In this document: positions 44,536-53,537 of the stretch, one piece after another
Numbering within the stretch: position 1 is the stretch's first letter
Layout: each line of letters opens with the position of its first letter
Assembly: GCA_017509255.1 (NCBI GenBank)
Contig: JAFWQA010000001.1
Coordinates: forward strand, 62,001-126,000
From: Clostridia bacterium
GTDB lineage: Bacteria; Bacillota; Clostridia; Christensenellales; Aristaeellaceae
Direction of reading: 5' to 3'
DNA length: 64,000 nt
Made by a program: the position numbers and the translations under genes
The notes under the pieces: generated by a model
Database searches by the model: none
Seen by the model: the letters and a program-made list of their open reading frames with translations, nothing else
Told to the model about the DNA's origin: nothing

Positions 44536-45590
44536 AGGAAGGAAGTTTCTGGAATGGGAAAAGAGTGCTGGTCACGGGGCATACCGGTTTCAAGGGAAGC
44601 TGGCTGTGCCGTATCCTGATCGGCGCGGGAGCTGAAGTGACGGGCTACAGCCTGGAGCCGCCGACGCAGCCGAACCTGTATTCAATGGCCGGACTGGAGG
44701 GCCGGATGGAGAGCGTGACCGGGGACGTCCGGGACATGGCGCATCTGGCGGAGGTCTTCCGGAAGGCCCGGCCTGAAGCGGTTTTCCATCTGGCGGCGCA
44801 GCCCATCGTGCGGGAAAGCTACAGGGACCCGCGGTATACCTATGAAACCAACGTGATGGGGACCGTCCATGTGATGGAATGTATCCGGCAGACCCCCGGA
44901 GTGATCACCGCGGTGAACGTGACCACGGACAAGGTTTATCTGAACAATGAGGATGGCAGGGACTTCCGGGAGGAGGATCCCCTGGACGGCTTTGATCCGT
45001 ATTCAAACAGCAAAAGCTGCTCTGAGCTGGTGACGCACAGCTATATCCGCTGCTTCTTTCAGAAAGCGGATACTCCGGCCGTCAGCACAGCCCGGGCGGG
45101 GAACGTCATCGGAGGCGGAGATTTCGCGCGGGACAGGCTGATACCGGACTGTGTGCGCGCCGTGGCTGCCGGGGAAAGGATCACGGTGCGGAACCCGGGA
45201 TCCGTCAGGCCTTTCCAGCATGTTCTGGAGCCGCTGGCTGTTTATATGACCGTTGCCGAAAGACAGGCAAAGGACCGGAAATATGCCGGCTTTTACAATG
45301 TGGGGCCGGAAAAGGACGACTGCCTGACTGCCGGCGAGCTGACGGAGCTTTTCTGCAGGAAATGGGGCAGCGGCGCTGTGTGGACAAGCCGGCCGGAGGA
45401 AAACGCGCCGCATGAAGCGGGATGCCTGCGGCTGGATACCGGAAAGATCCGGGAGGTGTTCGGGTGGAAACCGCGCTGGAGGATCGGGCGCGCCGTGGAG
45501 GAAACGGTGAACTGGACCCGGGTCTGGCTGAACGGGGGAGACATCCCCGCGGAGATGGACAGGGAGATCAAAGCGTTTCTTGAAGCGTGA
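44532..45590 (+). CDS. rfbG: CDP-glucose 4,6-dehydratase
   Basis: A 352-residue SDR. VTGHTGFKGSWLCRIL (NAD-binding with the family-typical HTGFKG), FHLAAQPIVRESYRDP, VTTDKVYLNNE (acid-base Thr-Asp-Lys) and DPYSNSKSCSELV (Tyr-xxx-Lys) match RfbG/AscB. It yields CDP-4-keto-6-deoxyglucose. The ATG at 44532 overlaps rfbF; upstream in-frame starts lie inside rfbF and are rejected. Confidence 0.95.
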   Translation: MKEGSFWNGKRVLVTGHTGFKGSWLCRILIGAGAEVTGYSLEPPTQPNLYSMAGLEGRMESVTGDVRDMAHLAEVFRKARPEAVFHLAAQPIVRESYRDPRYTYETNVMGTVHVMECIRQTPGVITAVNVTTDKVYLNNEDGRDFREEDPLDGFDPYSNSKSCSELVTHSYIRCFFQKADTPAVSTARAGNVIGGGDFARDRLIPDCVRAVAAGERITVRNPGSVRPFQHVLEPLAVYMTVAERQAKDRKYAGFYNVGPEKDDCLTAGELTELFCRKWGSGAVWTSRPEENAPHEAGCLRLDTGKIREVFGWKPRWRIGRAVEETVNWTRVWLNGGDIPAEMDREIKAFLEA

Positions 45591-45612
45591 GAAACGGACG
45601 GAGGCGGACGGC

Positions 45613-46956
45613 ATGGCGGACTGGAAAAACGAGGCGGAGGCACGGGAGCGGATCAGGGCGCTGGTCAGCGAATACTACCGTGATTTCAAGGAAAAGAAAA
45701 AGCCGTTCGCGCCGGGAGACCGGATCAATTATGCTGCCCGGGTATACGATGACCGGGAAATGTGCGCGCTGACGGACGCGATGCTGGATTTCTGGCTGAC
45801 GACCGGACGGTTTGCGGACAGGTTTGAAAAGGAATTCGCGGAATGGATCGGCGTGAGGTATGCCCATCTGGTCAATTCCGGCTCATCCGCCAATCTTCTG
45901 GCATTTATGGCGTTGACGTCGCCGGAGCTCGGTGAAAGGCGGATCCGGAAAGGCGATGAGATCATTACCGTCGCATGCGGCTTTCCCACCACGGTCACCC
46001 CGGCGCTGCAGTATGGCGCCGTACCGGTCTTTGTTGACGTGACGGTACCGCAGTACAACATTGACGCATCCCTGCTGGAAGAAGCCAGAAGCGAAAAGAC
46101 GAAGGCTGTGATGATCGCCCATACGCTGGGGAATCCGTTTGACCTGAAAAGCGTGAAGGAATTCTGCGACAGATGGGGACTCTGGCTGGTGGAGGACAAC
46201 TGCGACGCGCTGGGCAGCAGGTATACGCTGGACGGGGAGACCCGGTATACCGGGACCTGGGGGGATATCGGAACCAGCAGCTTCTATCCGCCGCATCATA
46301 TGACCATGGGAGAGGGCGGCTGCGTTTATACGGATGACCCGCTGCTGCACCGCCTGCTCCTGTCATACAGGGACTGGGGGCGGGACTGCATCTGCCCCAG
46401 CGGGCACGACAATTTCTGCGGGCACAGGTTCGACGGGCAGTACGGGGAGCTGCCTGCCGGTTACGATCACAAATATGTGTACAGCCATTTCGGCTACAAC
46501 CTGAAGGCGACGGACCTGCAGGCTGCCATCGGCTGCGAGCAGCTGAAAAAGTTCCCGGAGTTTATCGCCCGGCGCCGACATAACTGGGATCGCCTGAGGG
46601 AAGCGCTGAAGGGCGCGGAGGACAGACTGATCCTGCCGGAACCGGAGAAGGACAGCGAACCGAGCTGGTTTGGCTTTCTGCTCAGCGTTCGGCCGGAGAG
46701 CGGACTGAGCAGGAACCGGATCACCCGGTACCTTGAGGAGCATCAGGTACAGACCCGGCTCCTGTTCAGCGGCAATCTGATCCGGCATCCCTGCTTTGAC
46801 AGTATCCGGGGAACGGACGCCTACCGTGTGGCCGGAAGCCTGAAGATGACGGATTTTGTGATGGACAGCAGCTTCTGGATCGGCGTTTATCCCGGCATGA
46901 CGGATGAAATGACGGACTATATGGCGAAGACGGTTCTGGACGCGCTGGACGCGTGA
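45613..46956 (+). CDS. rfbH: CDP-4-keto-6-deoxyglucose 3-dehydrase (E1)
   Basis: A 447-residue protein of the aspartate aminotransferase fold that uses PMP instead of a lysine-bound cofactor. The usual Lys is replaced by His in SSFYPPHHMTMGEGG (His at about 228/229), the defining feature of E1/RfbH, and RDWGRDCICPSG supplies the CxC of its 2Fe-2S site. It removes the C3 hydroxyl of CDP-4-keto-6-deoxyglucose together with an E3 reductase. No E3 gene is present in the window, so an unlinked ferredoxin-type reductase must serve. ATG 45613 follows GGAGG; an upstream TTG is unlikely. Confidence 0.94.
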   Translation: MADWKNEAEARERIRALVSEYYRDFKEKKKPFAPGDRINYAARVYDDREMCALTDAMLDFWLTTGRFADRFEKEFAEWIGVRYAHLVNSGSSANLLAFMALTSPELGERRIRKGDEIITVACGFPTTVTPALQYGAVPVFVDVTVPQYNIDASLLEEARSEKTKAVMIAHTLGNPFDLKSVKEFCDRWGLWLVEDNCDALGSRYTLDGETRYTGTWGDIGTSSFYPPHHMTMGEGGCVYTDDPLLHRLLLSYRDWGRDCICPSGHDNFCGHRFDGQYGELPAGYDHKYVYSHFGYNLKATDLQAAIGCEQLKKFPEFIARRRHNWDRLREALKGAEDRLILPEPEKDSEPSWFGFLLSVRPESGLSRNRITRYLEEHQVQTRLLFSGNLIRHPCFDSIRGTDAYRVAGSLKMTDFVMDSSFWIGVYPGMTDEMTDYMAKTVLDALDA

Positions 46957-46973
46957 GGCGGAGGTACGTTGAC

Positions 46974-48812
46974 ATGAGACAGCGGCTGGCCGATTATGTG
47001 GCGGATTTTCTGGCCGGGCACGGCGTAAGGGATGTGTTCAGCGTGGTCGGCGGCGGAGCCATGCATCTGAATGACGCTTTCGGGCACCATCCGGAGCTGC
47101 ATGTGACCTATCAGCATCATGAACAGGCCTGCGCCATGGCGGCGGAGGCGTATGCGCGGCTGGAAAACCGGATCGCGGCAGTCTGCGTGACAACCGGCCC
47201 CGGCGGGACAAACGCGCTGACGGGTGTGCTGGGCGGCTGGCTGGACAGCATTCCCATGCTCGTGATCAGCGGGCAGGTGCGCTACGATACCACCGCTCGC
47301 TACGCGCAGCGGTTTACCGGGGGAAGGCTGCGCGCCATGGGGGATCAGGAATACGATATTGTCCGCTCCGTGGAGCCGATGACCAAGTATGCCGTGATGA
47401 TCGAAGATCCGAAGGAGATCCGTTTCGCTCTGGAGAAGGGATGGCATCTGGCAAAAACCGGCCGGCCGGGCCCGGTATGGATCGATATCCCTGTCAACTA
47501 CCAGGGAAGCTATATTGAAACGGCGGAGCTGCGCGGATACGATCCGGCGGAGGATGACGCGAAGCTGCCGCCGCCTGTCAGCGAAGAGCTCATCGATACC
47601 GTGCTGAAAAAGCTGCGGCATTCGCAGCGGCCTGTGTTTCACGCCGGCTACGGGATCCGGCTTTCCGGCGGCTACGGGCTTTTCCGTACGGTACTGGAAA
47701 AGCTGAACATCCCCGTGGTGACCTACTGGAACGCGGCCGACCTGATCGAGGATGAGCATCCGCTCTACTGCGGACGGGCCGGAAACATGGGGGACCGCCC
47801 CGGGAACTGGGCGATCCAGAATGCCGATCTGATCCTGGCTGTGGGTACGCGGATCTCCATCCGCCAGACGGGCTATAACTGGAAGACATGGGCACGCGCG
47901 GCGGAGGTCATCATGGTGGACGCGGACCGCGCGGAACTGAAAAAACCCACGCTGCACGTGGAACTTCCTGTCTGGGCGGACGCGAAGGATTTTCTCGGAA
48001 GGCTGTGTGAGAAAGCGGAGCAGAAGGTTTTCCCGGACGGAATGTGGCAGGAGACCTGCCGCAGGTGGAAAAGGGAATATCCGGCGGTGCTGGACAGACA
48101 TTGGGCGGAAAACGGCAGAACGGCCAATGTTTACGCCTTTGTGCGGTATCTCAGCAGCCGCCTGCCGGAAAACAGCCTGACAGCGGTATCCAACGGCGCC
48201 TGCTGTGTTGTCGGCAATCAGGCGTATGTGATCCGGAAGGGCAGCCGGATGGTCAACAACAGCGCCGTGGCCTCCATGGGCTACGGGCTTCCGGCAGCGA
48301 TCGGGACCTGCATCGCCGGCGGGAGGCGGGATACCGTGTGCCTGGAAGGAGACGGCAGCATCATGATGAACCTGCAGGAGTTGCAGACGGTGCTGACCAA
48401 TCGGCTGCCTGTGAAGCTGTTTCTGATCAACAACAGCGGATATCATTCCATCCGGATCACACAGACCAATCTGTTCGGGAACCATACGCGCGTCGGGATC
48501 GGCCCGGAAAGCGGGGATCTCGGATTTCCGGAATTCCGGAAGATCGCAGGGGCTTTCGGTTATCCTTACCTTTGCGCGCACAGTAACGCTGAGATGAAGG
48601 AAGCCGTGGACACGGCGCTGAAAACAGAGGGGCCGGTCTTTACCGAGATCTTTACCGATACGGAGCAGGTATGGGAACCGAAAAGCAGCACAAAACGGCT
48701 GGCGGACGGAACGCTGGTCAGCCCGCCGCTGGAGGATCTGGCGCCCTTCCTGCCCCGGGAGGAGCTGGCAAAGCAGATGTTTATTCCTTTGATCGGAAGT
48801 GAGGAAGAATGA
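46974..48812 (+). CDS. Acetolactate synthase-like TPP enzyme, possible YerE-type sugar acetyl-branching enzyme
   Basis: A 612-residue three-domain thiamine-diphosphate enzyme. HHEQACAMAAEAYARL contains the activating Glu, TTGPGGTNALTGV the family loop, and EGDGSIMMNLQEL to LINNSGYHSI the metal/TPP motif. Housekeeping acetolactate synthase is not expected here; placed directly after rfbH, it matches the position of YerE, which adds an acetaldehyde unit from pyruvate to CDP-3,6-dideoxy-4-ketoglucose on the way to yersiniose. ATG 46974 has GGAGG upstream; a GTG at 46953 overlaps rfbH. Alternative: another carboligase on a nucleotide sugar. Confidence 0.8.
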   Translation: MRQRLADYVADFLAGHGVRDVFSVVGGGAMHLNDAFGHHPELHVTYQHHEQACAMAAEAYARLENRIAAVCVTTGPGGTNALTGVLGGWLDSIPMLVISGQVRYDTTARYAQRFTGGRLRAMGDQEYDIVRSVEPMTKYAVMIEDPKEIRFALEKGWHLAKTGRPGPVWIDIPVNYQGSYIETAELRGYDPAEDDAKLPPPVSEELIDTVLKKLRHSQRPVFHAGYGIRLSGGYGLFRTVLEKLNIPVVTYWNAADLIEDEHPLYCGRAGNMGDRPGNWAIQNADLILAVGTRISIRQTGYNWKTWARAAEVIMVDADRAELKKPTLHVELPVWADAKDFLGRLCEKAEQKVFPDGMWQETCRRWKREYPAVLDRHWAENGRTANVYAFVRYLSSRLPENSLTAVSNGACCVVGNQAYVIRKGSRMVNNSAVASMGYGLPAAIGTCIAGGRRDTVCLEGDGSIMMNLQELQTVLTNRLPVKLFLINNSGYHSIRITQTNLFGNHTRVGIGPESGDLGFPEFRKIAGAFGYPYLCAHSNAEMKEAVDTALKTEGPVFTEIFTDTEQVWEPKSSTKRLADGTLVSPPLEDLAPFLPREELAKQMFIPLIGSEEE

Positions 48813-49735
48813 CCGGGCGGAGAATCGAAAGCGCGGTGGTCAACGGCCCGCTGGGAGCGGTGGGCCTGGCGCTGACGGAATGCCTGCTGGAAAAGGGCGT
48901 TCATACGTACGCGGTATGCTGTCCGGGGGATCCGAGAATCGCCGGGCTGCCGGAGGGCGCTGAGATCGTTGAAACGGACATGCGGGAAATCGAAAACCTG
49001 AAGGGCCGGATCAGAGCCGATGCTTTTTTTCATCTGGCATGGATGGGTACCATCGGGCCCGGACGGAACGACGCGACGGTTCAGACGGAAAACATCCGAT
49101 GCGCCGTGCTGGCCGCAAAAACGGCAAAGGAACTGGGCTGCAGGGTGTTCGTCGGCGCGGGAAGCCAGGCGGAGTACGGCAGGATCGAAGGAAAGGTCAA
49201 GGCTGACGCTCCCTGTTTTCCCCTGAACGGCTACGGCATTGCCAAGCTTTGCGCGGGGCAGATGACCCGGCTGGTGTGCAGCCGGGAGGGCATGGACCAT
49301 GTGTGGGCTCGGATCCTGAGCGTATACGGACCGGGAGACGGCCCGCTGAGCGTGATCCCGACGATCCTGGAGAAGCTGACGCACGGGGGAAAGCCGGCGC
49401 TGACCCCCGGAGAACAGATCTGGGATTTCTGCTATTCGGCGGACGCGGCAGAGGCGCTGTGGGCGATGGCGGTTTCCGGAAAGAACGGGGGGATCTACCC
49501 GGTGGGCAGCGGCCGGGCCCGTCCCCTGCGGGAATACTTTGAGATGATCCGGGACGCGGTGGATCCCTCGCTGCAGCTGGGCATCGGGGAGCTGCCTTAT
49601 CCGGAGAATCAGGTGATGCACCTGGAGGCGGATCTGACGCCTCTTGAGCAGGACACAGGCTTCAGGCCGAAGGTCTCCTTTGAGGAGGGGATCCGCAGAA
49701 CCGTCCGGGCCTGGCAGGAGAGGATGAATCGATGA
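48809..49735 (+). CDS. NAD-dependent epimerase/dehydratase family reductase
   Basis: A 308-residue extended SDR. The N-terminal nucleotide loop is altered (VVNGPLGAVGLAL rather than TGGxGxxG), but FFHLAWMG, GSQAEYGR and YGIAKLCAG with the Tyr-xxx-Lys pair are clear. It starts inside the stop of the TPP enzyme (ATGA). In yersiniose synthesis a reductase (YerF) acts on the acetyl-branched CDP-sugar after YerE; this gene has the right position. A CDP-sugar 4-reductase or epimerase making abequose/tyvelose-like sugars is the alternative. Confidence 0.8.
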   Translation: MTGRRIESAVVNGPLGAVGLALTECLLEKGVHTYAVCCPGDPRIAGLPEGAEIVETDMREIENLKGRIRADAFFHLAWMGTIGPGRNDATVQTENIRCAVLAAKTAKELGCRVFVGAGSQAEYGRIEGKVKADAPCFPLNGYGIAKLCAGQMTRLVCSREGMDHVWARILSVYGPGDGPLSVIPTILEKLTHGGKPALTPGEQIWDFCYSADAAEALWAMAVSGKNGGIYPVGSGRARPLREYFEMIRDAVDPSLQLGIGELPYPENQVMHLEADLTPLEQDTGFRPKVSFEEGIRRTVRAWQERMNR

Positions 49736-50712
49736 AAAAGGTCAGTATTATGATCCCGTGCTTCAATGAGGAAGAAAATATTGAAGCGATCACGGATGCG
49801 GTGGTGAAACAGATGGAAGCTCTGCCGCAGTATGATTATGAGGTGGTCTGCATTGACAACTGCTCCACGGACGGGACGCGCCCGCTGCTGAGGAAAATAT
49901 GCGCGGGGAATCCGAAGGTGAAGGCTATTTTCAACGTCAAGAATTTCGGACAGTTCAACAGCCCGTATTACGGGCTCTGCCAGACAACCGGCGATTGCGC
50001 CATCAGCATATGCGCGGATTTTCAGGATCCGGTGGAGATGATCCCCGAGTTTCTGAAATACTGGGAGGAAGGTTACCAGATCGTCTGCGGCATCAAGACC
50101 AGCAGCAGGGAAAACCGGTTCATGTACTGGCTCAGATCGGTTTATTACAAGCTGATCCGGAAATTCTCCGAGGTGGAGCAGATCGAGCATTTTACAGGCT
50201 TCGGCCTCTATGACCGTTCTTTCCTGGAAGTGCTGCGAACGCTGGAGGATCCGACGCCTTTTATCCGGGGGATCGTAGCGGAGCTGGGCGGAAAGAGAAA
50301 GGACATCCCCTATGAGCAGCCGAAGCGGCGCGCGGGGAAAACACACAATAACTGGTATACCCTGTATGACGCCGCAATGCTCAGCGTGACCAGCTATACC
50401 AAGGTGGGTATGCGGATCGCCGTTTTCGGCGGAATGATCATGGCTTTTATCAGCCTGCTCATCGGCCTGGTTTATCTGGTCATGAAGCTGATCTACTGGG
50501 ACCGCTTTGTTGCAGGACAGGCGCCGACCGTGATCATTGTTTCCCTGATGTGCTCCATTCTGCTGGCGTTTATGGGGTTCCTCGGGGAGTATATATCGGC
50601 CATCAATACACGGATGATGAAACGCCCCCTGGTCGTGGAAGAGGAAAGGATCAACTTTGATCCGCAGGAGGATCGGGAAAAAACCGCTGAAAACGGCAGC
50701 GAAGGAGAATAA
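49732..50712 (+). CDS. Polyprenyl-phosphate glycosyltransferase (GtrB/ArnC/DPM1-like)
   Basis: A 326-residue enzyme: GT-A domain at residues 1-225 (VSIMIPCFNEEENIEAI, VVCIDNCSTDGT, SICADFQDPVEMI in place of the common DLQDPPE) and two membrane helices at about 230-262 and 265-300. Such enzymes move one sugar from a nucleotide donor to undecaprenyl phosphate on the inner face; a GT-C enzyme then uses it outside. The GT-C protein at 41790-43574 is the likely user. It overlaps the upstream SDR by four bases. Confidence 0.9.
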   Translation: MKKVSIMIPCFNEEENIEAITDAVVKQMEALPQYDYEVVCIDNCSTDGTRPLLRKICAGNPKVKAIFNVKNFGQFNSPYYGLCQTTGDCAISICADFQDPVEMIPEFLKYWEEGYQIVCGIKTSSRENRFMYWLRSVYYKLIRKFSEVEQIEHFTGFGLYDRSFLEVLRTLEDPTPFIRGIVAELGGKRKDIPYEQPKRRAGKTHNNWYTLYDAAMLSVTSYTKVGMRIAVFGGMIMAFISLLIGLVYLVMKLIYWDRFVAGQAPTVIIVSLMCSILLAFMGFLGEYISAINTRMMKRPLVVEEERINFDPQEDREKTAENGSEGE

Positions 50713-50714
50713 TC

Positions 50715-51974
50715 TTGACGGACCGGAACAGAATCAGGAAACGGGCGGGGAAGCTGCTGAGCGATTCCGCCTGGAGCGTCGCCGGGCTGGTGCTGATGAA
50801 TGCCGCGGCTCAGTTTGCGGTCTATCCGGTATGGGACAGACGGCTGGGCAGCGAAGCCTACGGGAATATCCTTTACCTGATCGCCATGATGAATATCCTG
50901 GCAGTTTCCGTGGGAAGCGCGGCAAACTATGCCCGTATGACAGCCAGCGCGAGAGGGGAAACGGGCAACCGGACCTACAACCGGATCCTGCTGTGCGCGT
51001 CCGCGCTGGCAGCGCCGTACATGACGGTAGTCTGCCTCCTGTCGGACACCGGCATCCGGCCCGCGGAAACGGCACTGCTGATCCTGCTGACCGTGACGAC
51101 CATGTGGCGCTTTTACGCGGACGTGGAGTACCGGCTGAGCCTGAATTACAAAGGTTATTTTGTTTACTATCTGGCCATTGCCTGCGGATACGGCATCGGG
51201 ATCGGCCTTTTTCTGCTGACCGGACTCTGGCCGCTGGCCCTGCTGCCGGGTGAGGCCGCGGGCCTGGCCCTCGTGCTGTTCAGAGGGCACGTGCTGCGAG
51301 ACAACGGAGCGGAAAAGGTCAGCGAGGAAACGAAGACCGTTATCCATGCCGTGGCCACGCTGGTGCTGACCAATCTGATCAGCAACCTGATCTATAACGG
51401 GGACAGGGTGCTGCTGAAGCTGCTGATGGACGGGACAGCCGTAGCCGTTTATTATCAGGCATCCCTGCTGGGGAAAACCATGAGCCTGGTCTCCACGCCG
51501 CTGAACAGCGTGCTGATCGGGTATCTGGCCAGGTGGCAGCGGGGCCTGAACAGAAAACTGATGCATGTGGTGACGCTGTGCGCGCTGGCGGCAGCGGCAG
51601 CCGGGACGGCAGCGTGTACGCTGGCTTCCCATATACTGATCCGCCTGCTGTATCCGGAAAGCTATGAAACGGTCCGGGCGTTCTTCTGGATCGCCAACGC
51701 CGCGCAGGTGACCTATTTTGTTTCCAATATTGTGACAACGGTGCTGCTGCGCTTTTTCGATCTGAAGTACCAGGTGTATATCAATACCGTTTACGCGGCG
51801 CTGTTTCTGCTGCTGTGTATTCCGGCCACCCTGCTCTGGAAGCTGAACGGCTTCTGTCTGGCGCTGCTGGCGGTCTGCGCGGCGCGGCTGGCTGCGGCGC
51901 TGTGGCTGGGATACCGGGGGATCTGCCGGCAGGAAAGGAGCAAAAGGAATGGACCTGAAGGAAGTGCAGGATAA
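50715..51974 (+). CDS. Polysaccharide flippase-like membrane protein (Wzx-like)
   Basis: A 419-residue protein with ten to twelve hydrophobic spans. SDSAWSVAGLVLMNAAAQFAV and DRRLGSEAYGNILYLIAMMN match the start of MOP-superfamily polysaccharide flippases (GxxxYG-type motif in the second helix). It should turn undecaprenyl-linked repeat units across the membrane. The start is TTG at 50715 behind AAGGAG, two bases after the previous stop; no ATG fits as well. The last 26 bases overlap the LicD gene. Confidence 0.8.
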   Translation: MTDRNRIRKRAGKLLSDSAWSVAGLVLMNAAAQFAVYPVWDRRLGSEAYGNILYLIAMMNILAVSVGSAANYARMTASARGETGNRTYNRILLCASALAAPYMTVVCLLSDTGIRPAETALLILLTVTTMWRFYADVEYRLSLNYKGYFVYYLAIACGYGIGIGLFLLTGLWPLALLPGEAAGLALVLFRGHVLRDNGAEKVSEETKTVIHAVATLVLTNLISNLIYNGDRVLLKLLMDGTAVAVYYQASLLGKTMSLVSTPLNSVLIGYLARWQRGLNRKLMHVVTLCALAAAAAGTAACTLASHILIRLLYPESYETVRAFFWIANAAQVTYFVSNIVTTVLLRFFDLKYQVYINTVYAALFLLLCIPATLLWKLNGFCLALLAVCAARLAAALWLGYRGICRQERSKRNGPEGSAG

Positions 51975-52785
51975 ATCCTATGAGCTTCTGTGCCTGATCG
52001 ACGATATCTGCCGGGCGGAGGGCGTGCGTTATTTTCTCGCTTTCGGCACAGAGCTCGGCGCTGTGCGGGAGAAGGACATTATTCCCTGGGACGACGATAT
52101 CGATATCAAGGTGCTGCTGGAGGATTATCCCGCTTTCAGGGCAGCTATGGAAAAACATTTGCCGGAGCATATCCGCCTGACGGAGCCGGCTGAATTCTCC
52201 CCGGCGTTCTACGATTTCCTGGTCCGCATCACGGACGACCGGTATACGCTGCGAAGGGAAACGGACGCGGACCGGTTCTACGGCAACCGGCAGAACAGGG
52301 TCGGGATCGACGTTTTTATCCAGTTCCGGGTCCCGGAGGGGAAAGCGGCGCGCCTGCTGGCCCGGGCACGGCTGACAGCACTGTACGGCATGGGAATGGC
52401 GCACAGGTACAGGCTGGACTGGAAAAAGTATTCCGCCTTGGAAAAAGCCGTTGTCCGGGTCCTGAGCCTCATCGGGAAAAGCATCCCGGCGGAGAAAACC
52501 GTACAGCGCTTTTACAGAGCGGTCGGGAGGCTGGACAGAAAGCCTTCCGCGCTGTCCATGAATACACTGCTGGAACCCCGGTGCCTCGCCAAAAGCAGCT
52601 GGTATACCGGAACGGAAAACGGAGAGCTGCGGGGAAGGAGCTTTCCGCTTCCCGCAGGGTGCCGGGAGGAACTGGCAGCCCTGTACGGAGACTATATGAG
52701 CCCGCCGCCGGACCGGAACGCTTATATCCAGCACCTGGATGAGGCGGACCGCTACCGGGAGGACGGGGAAAAGAAAGAAGACTGA
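51949..52785 (+). CDS. LicD family phosphotransferase
   Basis: A 278-residue protein of the LicD group. FAFGTELGAVREKDIIPWDD at about residues 30-49 followed by DIDI is the nucleotidyltransferase-fold core with its acidic metal site. LicD enzymes transfer phosphocholine from CDP-choline, or related groups such as glycerol phosphate and phosphoethanolamine, to sugars. No choline uptake or licA/licC genes are present, but the window encodes a route to a nucleotide-activated phosphonate at 20880-25290. I infer that 2-hydroxyethylphosphonate is a possible group transferred here. The gene overlaps the flippase by 26 bases and closes the polysaccharide operon. Confidence 0.88.
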   Translation: MDLKEVQDKSYELLCLIDDICRAEGVRYFLAFGTELGAVREKDIIPWDDDIDIKVLLEDYPAFRAAMEKHLPEHIRLTEPAEFSPAFYDFLVRITDDRYTLRRETDADRFYGNRQNRVGIDVFIQFRVPEGKAARLLARARLTALYGMGMAHRYRLDWKKYSALEKAVVRVLSLIGKSIPAEKTVQRFYRAVGRLDRKPSALSMNTLLEPRCLAKSSWYTGTENGELRGRSFPLPAGCREELAALYGDYMSPPPDRNAYIQHLDEADRYREDGEKKED

Positions 52786-52805
52786 AGGGTGAGGAGAGAA
52801 AGCAT

Positions 52806-53537
52806 ATGCCGGCACTGAGCCCCTACAAATCAGATCTGGATTACAGCTACGCGCCGGGCTTGTTTCCGGCAATGGAATGCCTGCTGCACCGGCCGGAAGC
52901 CGTGAGACGGGTGCTGGTGCATTCATCTGCCGCGGGACGTGAGGGTGTGGACCGGCTGACAGCGCTGGCGGAAGAGATCGGCGTACGCGTGGAAACAGCG
53001 GACAAGGCGCTTTCCCGGATCAGCGGGAAGGAGAACTGCTTTGCCGCGGCGGTGTTCGGGAAATTTGAGGATCCTCTGAATGCGGAAAAACCGCATGTGA
53101 TGCTGCATCATCCGGGAGACAGCGGCAATGTGGGGACCATTCTGCGGACTTCCCTGGGCTTTGGCGTGGAGGACGTGGCGCTCATCCGCCCGTGCGTGGA
53201 CCTGTTTGATCCGAAAACCGTGCGCGCCAGCATGGGAAGCCTTTTCAGCCTGCGGGTGAAGCTGTATGACAGGATGGAGGACTATCTGGCGGAAAACCCG
53301 GACCGGGATCTGTATCCTTTTATGCTGGATGCTTCCGTTCCGCTGGAAACAGCCCTGACGGGGCCGGTCAGAAAGAAACGGACGCTGATTTTCGGCAATG
53401 AGGGCAGCGGTCTTCCGAAGGAGTTTGCCGCTTTCGGACAGCCGGTGAGGATCCCCAGCAATGACCGGATCGATTCCCTGAATCTGGCTGTGGCCGCCGC
53501 GATCGGGATCTACAGCTTTTCCAAAAAGGATGAATGA
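52806..53537 (+). CDS. TrmH/SpoU family RNA 2'-O-methyltransferase
   Basis: A 243-residue SPOUT methyltransferase. The three knot motifs are visible: HHPGDSGNVGTILRTSLGFG (motif 1), TLIFGNEGSGLP (motif 2) and IPSNDRIDSLNLAVAAAIG (motif 3), which together form the SAM site. It methylates a ribose in tRNA or rRNA; the short N-terminal domain does not show which. It lies 20 bases after licD but is a housekeeping-type gene, marking the end of the glycan locus. Confidence 0.9.
   Translation: MPALSPYKSDLDYSYAPGLFPAMECLLHRPEAVRRVLVHSSAAGREGVDRLTALAEEIGVRVETADKALSRISGKENCFAAAVFGKFEDPLNAEKPHVMLHHPGDSGNVGTILRTSLGFGVEDVALIRPCVDLFDPKTVRASMGSLFSLRVKLYDRMEDYLAENPDRDLYPFMLDASVPLETALTGPVRKKRTLIFGNEGSGLPKEFAAFGQPVRIPSNDRIDSLNLAVAAAIGIYSFSKKDE

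Noticed and set aside
46974..48812. Call as housekeeping acetolactate synthase (ilvB)
   Set aside because: No ilvN, ilvC or other branched-chain amino acid genes are near, and it is translationally embedded in the CDP-sugar operon.
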